Origin: Bimastos eiseni
Taxonomy: Eukaryota > Annelida > Clitellata > Crassiclitellata > Lumbricidae
NCBI GenBank assembly: GCA_959347315.1
Contig: OY365815.1
Location: 62,001-126,000, forward strand
DNA length: 64,000 nucleotides
Reading direction: 5' to 3'
In this document: positions 51,746 through 63,304 of the stretch, in pieces
Position numbering within the stretch: the stretch's first letter is position 1
How the letters are laid out: each line of letters begins with the position of its first letter
Notes under the pieces: model-generated
What the model was told of the DNA's origin: nothing
Database searches by the model: none
The model's input: the letters and a program-made list of their open reading frames with translations, nothing else
Translations under genes and position numbers: made by a program

Positions 51746-52201
51746 ATGTACCTGTTAGAATTTGACCAAAAAGCAATGGAGGCCTTCCACATTCACCCAC
51801 TTGACTTCTTCCGGATTCTTGACGATATCTCCTTTATATGGCCCGGTACTGTCGAGGAGCTAAAACAATATGAGGCATTTCTAAATTCTTTAATCCCTGA
51901 CATTACAGTAACCTTAACATACAATGACACTGATATTAACTTCCTTGACACAACGATTTCTAGATACACAGACCAGGACAGGACTACACTGCAGACGAGA
52001 GTTTATTTTAAACAGACAGACACGCACCAATTACTGCACAGCTCATCATTCCATCCCAAACACACATTCACTACCATTCTGAAATGGCAAATTTTAAGAT
52101 TTAAGAGATTATCTTCATTTAATTTAGAACGAACTTCGATTACTCATGTAAGACACTATTTGACAGTCCGATACACAGAGGATATAGCAAACGACTACTA
52201 A
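51746..52201 (+). pseudogene. PLE RT part 2, M30, open (151 codons)
   Basis: Identical in translation to M2. One in-phase TAA separates it from the linker. Confidence 0.8.
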
Positions 52202-52231
52202 GGGAAACTAAGACTAACACATGGACCAGAC

Positions 52232-52831
52232 GTGAAAAGAGTCCTAAAACTAAGAACACCGATAACAAACTCCTCCCTCCCAGTAGTCATTCCGTACAAC
52301 CCACTATCTATGCGCATATTTTATGAATGGAAGAAATTCCTCATGCAAGATAATAATACACTGCAGCATTACCGCATAATACCAGCCCACTCTAGAAATA
52401 GGAACCTAAAAGAATTACTAGCTCCATGTAAAAATAAGCCTATAAAACCCACGCAAAATACTAACATAGGTTCAAACAAATGTAACACACCTTCATGCAC
52501 ACAATCATGCCCATACATAACAGTCTCCAAAACATACTCAAGCACATACACACGCCGCAAGTACACCATAATCAAGCGACTAGGCTGCCAAGGCACTAAC
52601 ACAATCTGCCTAATAACTTGTAGCGCCTGCAACGAACAATACATAGACCACACACAAGGCAAAGTAGTAGAAGGCCTATTAGAACACATCCACAATATAA
52701 CGAATCAGCATAATAACCCACTAGCAAACCACTTCAACTCAAACAACCACTCACTAGAAAATGTTACAGTTATGCCAACAGTCACTGTTGCTGCATTAGA
52801 AATGGCTCTTTTCAGGCCAACAGTAATATAA
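52232..52831 (+). pseudogene. PLE EN, M30 (EN-C/EN-D hybrid)
   Basis: EN-C linker (NSSL, FLMQ) joined to an EN-D core (APCK, PTQ, Cys126). The switch lies between about 52336 and 52427. Confidence 0.8.
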
Positions 52832-52957
52832 TAGGTAGGCCTTCTGTGGGTTATTACGCTTATTTGTTATATTGTGGATGTGTTCTAATAGGCGTTCTAT
52901 TCGTCCTCATCAAACTCAGCAGCATCGGCACTGCATCGTCGTCATCATCATCCTCAC

Positions 52958-52995
<38 letters not shown>

Positions 52996-53478
52996 CCACC
53001 ACCCCAACCATTACCGCCATGATCACATCCACCAGCACCATTATCATAAGCATCATCAGACCTCACCCGCCATCTGTGATTCTCCCACCAACGAACTGTG
53101 CCCGTGCTCAACAATCACCTCGTGATTCGACACCTAACCCTGACCCTGACCCTAGGCCCTGGCCAACAAACATCCATCATACATTCAGGACGCCTATTAC
53201 TTCATAAACAGAATCAGAGACACCACAATAAAACCACACTATATCTTAGTCACAGGTGATGTCACAGCATTATATACAGATATGAACGTAGATAGAACCA
53301 TCACTACTGTAAAAGAATTCTTCCGTAAAAATCCAAAAACTAACAGACTAGACGCTGAACTCTTAGAACTCCTGGAAATAGCAATGAAAACTGATGACTT
53401 CTCCTTCTGCAACAAACTCTTCCCACAAATGTTTCGGACAGCTATGAGGGAAGAACCATTGCACGTAACTTAGCAAAC

Positions 53479-53934
53479 ATGTACCTGTTAGAATTTGACC
53501 AAAAAGCAATGGAGGCCTTCCACATTCACCCACTTGACTTCTTCCGGATTCTTGACGATATCTCCTTTATATGGCCCGGTACTGTCGAGGAGCTAAAACA
53601 ATATGAGGCATTTCTAAATTCTTTAATCCCTGACATTACAGTAACCTTAACATACAATGACACTGATATTAACTTCCTTGACACAACGATTTCTAGATAC
53701 ACAGACCAGGACAGGACTACACTGCAGACGAGAGTTTATTTTAAACAGACAGACACGCACCAATTACTGCACAGCTCATCATTCCATCCCAAACACACAT
53801 TCACTACCATTCTGAAATGGCAAATTTTAAGATTTAAGAGATTATCTTCATTTAATTTAGAACGAACTTCGATTACTCATGTAAGACACTATTTGACAGT
53901 CCGATACACAGAGGATATAGCAAACGACTACTAA
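53479..53934 (+). pseudogene. PLE RT part 2, M31, open (151 codons)
   Basis: Tandem duplicate of the M30 copy at +1,733, with the same translation. Confidence 0.8.
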
Positions 53935-53964
53935 GGGAAACTAAGACTAACACATGGACCAGAC

Positions 53965-54564
53965 GTGAAAAGAGTCCTAAAACTAAGAACACCGATAACA
54001 AACTCCTCCCTCCCAGTAGTCATTCCGTACAACCCACTATCTATGCGCATATTTTATGAATGGAAGAAATTCCTCATGCAAGATAATAATACACTGCAGC
54101 ATTACCGCATAATACCAGCCCACTCTAGAAATAGGAACCTAAAAGAATTACTAGCTCCACGTAAAAATAAGCCTATAAAACACACGCAAAATACTAACAT
54201 AGGTTCAAACAAATGTAACACACCTTCATGCACACAATCATGCCCATACGCAACAGTCTCCAAAACATACTCAAGCACATACACACGCCGCAAGTACACC
54301 ATAATCAAGCGACTAGGCTGCCAAGGCACTAACACAATCTACCTAATAACTTGTAGCGCCTGCAACGAACAATATATAGACCACACACAAGGCAAAGCAG
54401 TAGAAGGCCTATTAGAACACATCCACAATATAACGAATCAGCATAATAACCCACTAGCAAACCACTTCAACTCAAACAACCACTCACTAGAAAATGTTAC
54501 AGTTATGCCAACAGTCACTGTTGCTGCATTAGAAATGGCTCTTTTCAGGCCAACAGTAATATAA
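53965..54564 (+). pseudogene. PLE EN, M31 (EN-C)
   Basis: Same translation as M7, M10 and M16. Confidence 0.78.
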
Positions 54565-54717
54565 TAGGTAGGCCTTCTGTGGGTTATTACGCTTATTTGT
54601 TATATTGTGGATGTGTTCTAATAGGCGTTCTATTCGTCCTCATCAAACTCAGCAGCATGGGCACTTCATCGTCGTCATCATCATCCTCACCATCATCATC
54701 ATCATCATCATCATCAT

Positions 54718-54749
<32 letters not shown>

Positions 54750-55229
54750 CCACCCCAACCATTACCGCCATGCTCACATCCACCAGCACCATTATCATAT
54801 GCATCATCAGACCTCACCCGCCATCTGTGATTCTCCCATCAACGAACTGTGCCCGTGCTCAACAATCACCTCGTGATTCGACGCCTAACCCTGACCCTGA
54901 CCCTAGGCCCTGGCCAACAAACATCCATCATACATTAAGGACGCATATGACTTCATAAACAGAATCAGAGACCCCACAATAAAACCACACTATATCTTAG
55001 TCACAGGTGATGTAACAGCATTACATACAGATATGAACGTAGATAGAACCATCACTACTGTAAAAGAATTCTTCCGTAAAAATCCAAAAACCAACAGACT
55101 AGACGCTGAACTCTTAGAACTCCTGGAAATAGCAATGAAAACTGATGACTTCTCCTTCTGCAACAAACTCTTCCCACAAATGTTTGGGACAGCTATGAGG
55201 GAAGAACCATTGCACGTAACTTAGCAAAC

Positions 55230-55673
55230 ATGTACCTGGTAGAATTTGACCAAAAAGCAATGGAGGCCTTCCACATTCACCCACTTGACTTTTTCAGGTT
55301 TCTTGACGATATCTTCTTCATATGGCCCGGTACTGTCGAGGAGCTAAAACAATATGAGGCATTTCTAAATTCTTTAATCCCTGACATTACAGTAACCTTA
55401 ACATACAATGACACTGAAATTAACTTCCTTGACACAACGACTTCTAGATACACAGACCAGGACAGGACTACACTGCAGACGAGAGTTTATTTTAAACAGA
55501 CAGACACGCACCATTTACTGCACAGCTCATCATTCCATCCCAAACACACATTCACTGGCATTCTGAAATCCCAAATTTTAAGATTTAAGAGATTATCTTC
55601 ATTTAATTTAGAACGGACTTCGATTACTCATGTAAGACACTATTTGACAGTCCGTTACACAGAGGATATATAG
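55230..55673 (+). pseudogene. PLE RT part 2, M32, open
   Basis: M3 type with two markers of the insertion class, GACTTC (Thr for Ile at 71) and CACCATTTA. This suggests a short conversion tract. Confidence 0.8.
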
Positions 55674-55717
55674 CAAACGACTACTAAGGGAAACTAAGAC
55701 TTACACATGGACCAGAC

Positions 55718-56317
55718 GTGAAAAGAGTCCTAAAACTAAGAACACCGATAACAATCTCCTCCCTCCCAGTAGTCATTCCGTACAACCCACTATCTATGCG
55801 CATATTTTATGAATGGAAGAAAATCCTCATGCAAGATAATAATACACTGCAGCATTACCGCATAATACCAGCCCACTCTAGAAATAGGAACCTAAAAGAA
55901 TTACTAGCTCCATGTAAAAATAAGCCTATAAAACCCACGCAAAATACTAACATAGGTTCAAACAAATGTAACACACCTTCATGCACACAATCATGCCCAT
56001 ACATAACAGTCTCCAAAACATACTCAAGCACATACACACGCCGCAAGTACACCATAATCAAGCGACTAGGCTGCCAAGGCACTAACACAATCTGCCTAAT
56101 AACTTGTAGCGCCTGCAACGAACAATACATAGACCACACACAAGGCAAAGTAGTAGAAGGCCTATTAGAACACATCCACAATATAACGAATCAGCATAAT
56201 AACCCACTAGCAAACCACTTCAACTCAAACAACCACTCACTAGAAAATGTTACAGTTATGCCAACAGTCACTGTTGCTGCATTAGAAATGGCTCTTTTCA
56301 GGCCAACAGTAATATAA
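55718..56317 (+). pseudogene. PLE EN, M32 (EN-D)
   Basis: Same translation as M3. Confidence 0.78.
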
Positions 56318-58055
56318 TAGGTAGGCCTTCTGTGGGTTATTACGCTTATTTGTTATATTGTGGATGTGTCCTAATAGGCCTTCTATTCGTCCTCATCAAA
56401 CTCAGCAGCATCGGCACTGCATCGTCGTCATCATCATCCTCACCATCATCATCATCATCATCATCATCATAATCATTATCATCATCATCATCACCACCAC
56501 CCCAACCATTACCGCCATGATCACATCCACCAGCACCAATATCATTAGCATCATCAGACCTCACCCGCCATCTGTGATTCTCCCATCAACGAACTGTGCC
56601 CGTGCTCAACAATCACCTCGTGACTCGACACCTAACCCTGACCCTGACCATAGGCCCTGGCCAACAAACATCCATCATACATTCAGGACGCCTATGACTT
56701 CATATACAGAATCAGAGACACTACAATAAAACCAAACTATATCTTAGTCACAGGTGATGTCACAGCATTATATACAGATATGAACGTAGATAGAACCATC
56801 ACTACTGTAAAAGATTTCTTCCGTAAAAATCCAAAAACTAACAGACCAGACGCTGAACTCTTATAACTCCTGGAAATAGCAATGAAAACTGATGACTTCT
56901 CCTTCTGCAACAAACTCTTCCCACAAATGTTTGGGACAGCTATGAGGGAAGAACCTTTGCGCGTTACTTAGCAAACATGTACCTGGTAGAATTTGACCAA
57001 AAAGCAATGGAGGCCTTCCACATTCACCCACTTGACTTCTTCCGGTTTCTTGACGATATCTCCTTCATATGACCCGGTACTGTCGAGGAGCTAAAACAAT
57101 ATGAGGCATTTCTAAATTCTTTAATCACTGACATTACAGTAACCTTAACATACAATGACACTGAAATATTAACTTCCTTGACACAACGACTTCTAGATAC
57201 ACAGTCCAGGACAGGACTACACTGCAGACGAGAGTTTATTTTAAACAGACAGACACGCACCATTTACTGCACAGCTCATCATTCCATCCCAAACACACAT
57301 TCACTGGCATTCTGAAATCCCAAATTTTAAGATTTAAGAGATTATCTTCATTTAATTTAGAACGGACTTCGACTACTCATGTAAGACACTATTTGACAGT
57401 CCGATACACAGAGGATATATAGCAAACGACTACTAAGTGAAACTAAGTAACTCATGGACCAGACGTGAAAAGAGTCCTAAAACTAAGAACACCGTTAACA
57501 ATCTCCTCCCTCCCAGTAGTCATTCCGTACAACCCACTATCTATGCGCATATTATATGAATGGAAGAAATTCCTCATGCAAGATAATAATACACTGCAGC
57601 ATTACCGCATAATACCAGCCCACTCTAGAAATAGGAACCTAAAAGCTCCACGTAAAAATAAGCCTATAAAACCCACGCAAAATACTAACATAGGTTCAAA
57701 CAAATGTAACACACCTTCATGCACACAATCATGCCCATACGCAACAGTCTCCAAAACATACTCAACCACATACACACGCCGCAAGTACACCATAATCAAG
57801 CGACTAGGCTGCCAAGGCACTAACACAATCTACCTAATAACTTGTAGCGCCTGCAACGAACAATACATAGACCACACACAAGGCAAAGTAGTAGAAGGCC
57901 TATGAGAACACATCCACAATATAACGAATCAGCATAATAACCCACTAGCAAACCACTTCAACTCAAACAACCACTCACTAGAAAATGTTACAGTTATGCC
58001 AACAGTCACTGTTGCTGCATTAGAAATGGCTCTTTTCAGGCCAACAGTAATATAA
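56318..58055 (+). repeat. Monomer M33, 1,738 bp
   Basis: Front type A; tract 56423-56501. RT part 1 (from 56654) stops at TAA 56864-56866. RT part 2 has TGA at 57070-57072 plus the insertion. It is the partner of M27 at +10,453. Confidence 0.93.
57465..57905 (+). pseudogene. PLE EN, M33 (EN-B, TGA)
   Basis: Same translation as M27. Confidence 0.78.
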
Positions 58056-58720
58056 TAGGTAGGCTTTCTGTGGGTTATTACGCTTATTTGTTATATTGTG
58101 GATGTGTTCTAATAGGCGTTCTATTCGTCCTCATCAAACTCAGCAGCATCGGCACTGCATCGTCGTCATCATCATCCTCACCATCATCATCATCATCATC
58201 ATCATCATAATCATCATCATCATCATCATCATCATCACCACCACCCCAGCCATTACCGCCATGATCACATCCACCAGCACCATTATCATATGTATCATCA
58301 GACCTCACCCGCCATCTGTGATTCTCCCACCAACGAACTGTGCCCGTGCTCAACAATCACCTCGTGATTCGACACCTAACCCTGACCCTGACCCTAGGCC
58401 CTGGCCAACAAACATCCATCATACATTAAGGACGCATATGACTTCATAAACAGAATCAGAGACCCCACAATAAAACCACACTATATCTTAGTCACAGGTG
58501 ATGTAACAGCATTACATACAGATATGAACGTAGATAGAACCATCACTACTGTAAAAGAATTCTTCCGTAAAAATCCAAAAACCAACAGACTAGACGCTGA
58601 ACTCTTAGAACTCCTGGAAATAGCAATGAAAACTGATGACTTCTCCTTCTGCAACAAACTCTTCCCACAAATGTTTGGGACAGCTATGAGGGAAGAACCA
58701 TTGCACGTAACTTAGCAAAC

Positions 58721-58981
58721 ATGTACCTGGTAGAATTTGACCAAAAAGCAATGGAGGCCTTCCACATTCACCCACTTGACTTTTTCAGGTTTCTTGACGA
58801 TATCTTCTTCATATGGCCCGGTACTGTCGAGGAGCTAAAACAATATGAGGCATTTCTAAATTCTTTAATCCCTGACATTACAGTAACCTTAACATACAAT
58901 GACACTGAAATTAACTTCCTTGACACAACGATTTCTAGATACACAGACCAGGACAGGACTACACTGCAGACGAGAGTTTAG
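58721..58981 (+). pseudogene. PLE RT part 2, M34, thumb stop
   Basis: Same 86-codon frame and TAG as M25 and M28. Confidence 0.8.
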
Positions 58982-59208
58982 TTTAAACAGACAGACACGC
59001 ACCAATTACTGCACAGGTCATCATTCCATCCCAAACACACATTCACTGGCATTCTGAAATCCCAAATTTTAAGATTTAAGAGATTATCTTCATTTAATTT
59101 AGAACGGACTTCGATTACTCATGTAAGACACTATTTGACAGTCCGTTACACAGAGGATATATAGCAAACGACTACTAAGGGAAACTAAGACTAACACATG
59201 GACCAGAC

Positions 59209-59808
59209 GTGAAAAGAGTCCTAAAACTAAGAACACCGATAACAATCTCCTCCCTCCCAGTAGTCATTCCGTACAACCCACTATCTATGCGCATATTTTA
59301 TGAATGGAAGAAAATCCTCATGCAAGATAATAATACACTGCAGCATTACCGCATAATACCAGCCCACTCTAGAAATAGGAACCTAAAAGAATTACTAGCT
59401 CCATGTAAAAATAAGCCTATAAAACCCACGCAAAATACTAACATAGGTTCAAACAAATGTAACACACCTTCATGCACACAATCATGCCCATACATAACAG
59501 TCTCCAAAACATACTCAAGCACATACACACGCCGCAAGTACACCATAATCAAGCGACTAGGCTGCCAAGGCACTAACACAATCTGCCTAATAACTTGTAG
59601 CGCCTGCAACGAACAATACATAGACCACACACAAGGCAAAGTAGTAGAAGGCCTATTAGAACACATCCACAATATAACGAATCAGCATAATAACCCACTA
59701 GCAAACCACTTCAACTCAAACAACCACTCACTAGAAAATGTTACAGTTATGCCAACAGTCACTGTTGCTGCATTAGAAATGGCTCTTTTCAGGCCAACAG
59801 TAATATAA
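59209..59808 (+). pseudogene. PLE EN, M34 (EN-D)
   Basis: Same translation as M3; it lacks the AGA codon of its partner M28. Confidence 0.78.
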
Positions 59809-61548
59809 TAGGTAGGCCTTCTGTGGGTTATTACGCTTATTTGTTATATTGTGGATGTGTCCTAATAGGCCTTCTATTCGTCCTCATCAAACTCAGCAGC
59901 ATCGGCACTGCATCGTCGTCATCATCATCCTCACCATCATCATCATCATCATCATCATCATAATCATTATCATCATCATCATCACCACCACCCCAACCAT
60001 TACCGCCATGATCACATCCACCAGCACCAATATCATTAGCATCATCAGACCTCACCCGCCATCTGTGATTCTCCCATCAACGAACTGTGCCCGTGCTCAA
60101 CAATCACCTCGTGACTCGACACCTAACCCTGACCCTGACCCTAGGCCCTGGCCAACAAACATCCATCATACATTCAGGACGCCTATGACTTCATATACAG
60201 AATCAGAGACACTACAATAAAACCAAACTATATCTTAGTCACAGGTGATGTCACAGCATTATATACAGATATGAACGTAGATAGAACCATCACTACTGTA
60301 AAAGAATTCTTCCGTAAAAATCCAAAAACTAACAGACCAGACGCTGAACTCTTAGAACTCCTGGAAATAGCAATGAAAACTGATGACTTCTCCTTCTGCA
60401 ACAAACTCTTCCCACAAATGTTTGGGACAGCTATGAGGGAAGAACCTTTGCGCGTTACTTAGCAAACATGTACCTGGTAGAATTTGACCAAAAAGCAATG
60501 GAGGCCTTCCACATTCACCCACTTGACTTCTTCCGGTTTCTTGACGATATCTCCTTCATATGACCCGGTACTGTCGAGGAGCTAAAACAATATGAGGCAT
60601 TTCTAAATTCTTTAATCACTGACATTACAGTAACCTTAACATACAATGACACTGAAATATTAACTTCCTTGACACAACGACTTCTAGATACACAGTCCAG
60701 GACAGGACTACACTGCAGACGAGAGTTTATTTTAAACAGACAGACACGCACCATTTACTGCACAGCTCATCATTCCATCCCAAACACACATTCACTGGCA
60801 TTCTGAAATCCCAAATTTTAAGATTTAAGAGATTATCTTCATTTAATTTAGAACGGACTTCGATTACTCATGTAAGACACTATTTGACAGTCCGATACAC
60901 AGAGGATATATAGCAAACGACTACTAAGTGAAACTAAGACTAACTCATGGACCAGACGTGAAAAGAGTCCTAAAACTAAGAACACCGATAACAATCTCCT
61001 CCCTCCCAGTAGTCATTCCGTACAACCCACTATCTATGCGCATATTATATGAATGGAAGAAATTCCTCATGCAAGATAATAATACACTGCAGCATTACCG
61101 CATAATACCAGCCCACTCTAGAAATAGGAACCTAAAAGCTCCACGTAAAAATAAGCCTATAAAACCCACGCAAAATACTAACATAGGTTCAAACAAATGT
61201 AACACACCTTCATGCACACAATCATGCCCATACGCAACAGTCTCCAAAACATACTCAACCACATACACACGCCGCAAGTACACCATAATCAAGCGACTAG
61301 GCTGCCAAGGCACTAACACAATCTACCTAATAACTTGTAGCGCCTGCAACGAACAATACATAGACCACACACAAGGCAAAGTAGTAGAAGGCCTATGAGA
61401 ACACATCCACAATATAACGAATCAGCATAATAACCCACTAGCAAACCACTTCAACTCAAACAACCACTCACTAGAAAATGTTACAGTTATGCCAACAGTC
61501 ACTGTTGCTGCATTAGAAATGGCTCTTTTCAGGCCAACAGTAATATAA
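59809..61548 (+). repeat. Monomer M35, 1,740 bp
   Basis: Front type A; tract 59914-59992. RT part 1 is open at 60145-60462. RT part 2 has TGA at 60561-60563 plus the insertion. Confidence 0.93.
60928..61398 (+). pseudogene. PLE EN, M35 (EN-B, TGA)
   Basis: EN-B with the normal leader but with the PTQ marker of M27. Confidence 0.78.
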
Positions 61549-63304
61549 TAGGTAGGCTTTCTGTGGGTCATTACGCTTATTTGTTATATTGTGGATGTGT
61601 CCTAATAGGCCTTCTATTCGTCCTCATCAAACTCAGCAGCATCGGCACTGCATCGTCGTCATCATCATCCTCACCATCATCATCATCATCATCATCATCA
61701 TCATAATCATCATCATCATCATCATCATCATCACCACCACCCCAGCCATTACCGCCATGATCACATCCACCAGCACCATTATCATATGTATCATTAGACC
61801 TCACCCGCCATCTGTGATTCTCCCACCAACGAACTGTGCCCGTGCTCAACAATCACCTCGTGATTCGACACCTAACCCTGACCCTGACCCTAGGCCCTGG
61901 CCAACAAACATCCATCATACATTCAGGACGCCTATGACCTCATAAACAGAATCAGAGACACTACAATAAAACCACACTATATCTTAGTCACAGGTGATGT
62001 AACAGCATTATATACAGATATGAACGTAGATAGAACCATCACTACTGTAAAAGAATTCTTCCGTAAAAATCCAAAAACTAACAGACTAGACGCTGAACTC
62101 TTAGAACTCCTGGAAATAGCAATGAAAACTGATGACTTCTCCTTCTGCAACAAACTCTTCCCACAAATGTTTGGGACAGCTATGGGGGAAGAACCTTTGC
62201 ACGTGACTTAGCAAACATGTACCTGGTAGAATTTGAGCAAAAAGCAATGGAGGCCTTCCACATTCACCCACTTGACTTCTTCCGTTTTCTTGACGATATC
62301 TCCTTCATATGACCCGGTACTGTCGAGGAGCTAAAACAATATGAGGCATTTCTAAATTCTTTAATCCCTGACATTACAGTAACCTTAACATACAATGACA
62401 CTGAAATTAACTTCCTTGACACAACGATTTCTAGATACACAGACCAGGACAGGACTACACTGCAGACGAGAGTTTAGTTTAAACAGACAGACACGCACCA
62501 ATTACTGCACAGGTCATCATTCCATCCCAAACACACATTCACTGGCATTCTGAAATCCCAAATTTTAAGATTTAAGAGATTATCTTCATTTAATTTAGAA
62601 CGGACTTCGATTACTCATGTAAGACACTATTTGACAGTCCGTTACACAGAGGATATATAGCAAACGACTACTAAGGGAAACTAAGACTAACACATGGACC
62701 AGACGTGAAAAGAGTCCTAAAACTAAGAACACCGATAACAATCTCCTCCCTCCCAGTAGTCATTCCGTACAACCCACTATCTATGCGCATATTTTATGAA
62801 TGGAAGAAAATCCTCATGCAAGATAATAATACACTGCAGCATTACCGCATAATACCAGCCCACTCTAGAAATAGGAACCTAAAAGAATTACTAGCTCCAT
62901 GTAAAAATAAGCCTATAAAACCCACGCAAAATACTAACATAGGTTCAAACAAATGTAACACACCTTCATGCACACAATCATGCCCATACATAACAGTCTC
63001 CAAAACATACTCAAGCACATACACACGCCGCAAGTACACCATAATCAAGCGACTAGGCTGCCAAGGCACTAACACAATCTGTCTAATAACTTGTAGCGCC
63101 TGCAACGAACAATACATAGACCACACACAAGGCAAAGTAGTAGAAGGCCTATTAGAACACATCCACAATATAACGAATCAGCATAATAACCCACTAGCAA
63201 ACCACTTCAACTCAAACAACCACTCACTAGAAAATGTTACAGTTATGCCAACAGTCACTGTTGCTGCATTAGAAATGGCTCTTTTCAGGCCAACAGTAAT
63301 ATAA
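61549..63304 (+). repeat. Monomer M36, 1,756 bp, mosaic front
   Basis: The inverted-repeat arm is type A (GTGTCC, GGCCTTC), but the sequence after the tract (61654-61741) is type B. The switch therefore lies in or next to the microsatellite. RT part 1 is open at 61894-62211. RT part 2 has both TGA at 62310-62312 and the thumb TAG at 62475-62477, without the 2-nt insertion. Confidence 0.93.
62705..63304 (+). pseudogene. PLE EN, M36 (EN-D)
   Basis: EN-D. Cys126 is followed by a private silent change (TGT) near 63081. Confidence 0.78.

Larger units (their letters stand above)
51099..52831 (+). repeat. Monomer M30, 1,733 bp
   Basis: Front type B; tract 51204-51270. RT part 1 at 51423-51740 and part 2 at 51746-52201 are open, with one TAA before the linker. 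The front and RT are duplicated in M31. Confidence 0.93.
51109..54159 (+). repeat. 1,733-bp single-monomer tandem duplication (M30/M31)
   Basis: Positions 51109-52426 match 52842-54159 at a constant offset of 1,733 bp, including a 67-bp CAT/TCA tract shared by both. Identity ends inside the EN, where M30 has ATGT (T at 52427) and M31 has ACGT. M30 therefore carries a different EN 3' half from M31, which suggests crossing-over inside the linker region. Confidence 0.85.
52832..54564 (+). repeat. Monomer M31, 1,733 bp
   Basis: Front type B; tract 52937-53003. RT part 1 at 53156-53473 and part 2 at 53479-53934 are open, and identical at protein level to M30. Confidence 0.93.
54565..56317 (+). 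repeat. Monomer M32, 1,753 bp
   Basis: Front type B with ATGGGCAC; tract 54670-54754. RT part 1 at 54907-55224 and part 2 at 55230-55673 are open. ACTTACAC near 55700 is a private change. Confidence 0.93.
58056..59808 (+). repeat. Monomer M34, 1,753 bp
   Basis: Front type B; tract 58161-58245. RT part 1 is open at 58398-58715. RT part 2 (58721-58981) ends at the thumb TAG. Confidence 0.93.
45265..61398 (+). repeat. 10,453-bp offset duplication (45.3-50.9 kb and 55.7-61.4 kb)
   Basis: The EN of M26, all of M27 and M28 and most of M29 recur as the EN of M32, M33, M34 and M35 at an offset of 10,453 bp. The offset falls to 10,450 after a one-trinucleotide loss in a tract. The copies differ at several sites, for example AGA against AAA near 48760/59213 and TTTCGG against TTTGGG in RT part 1 of M28 and M34. 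This duplication is therefore older, or more converted, than the 10,468-bp one. Confidence 0.8.
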
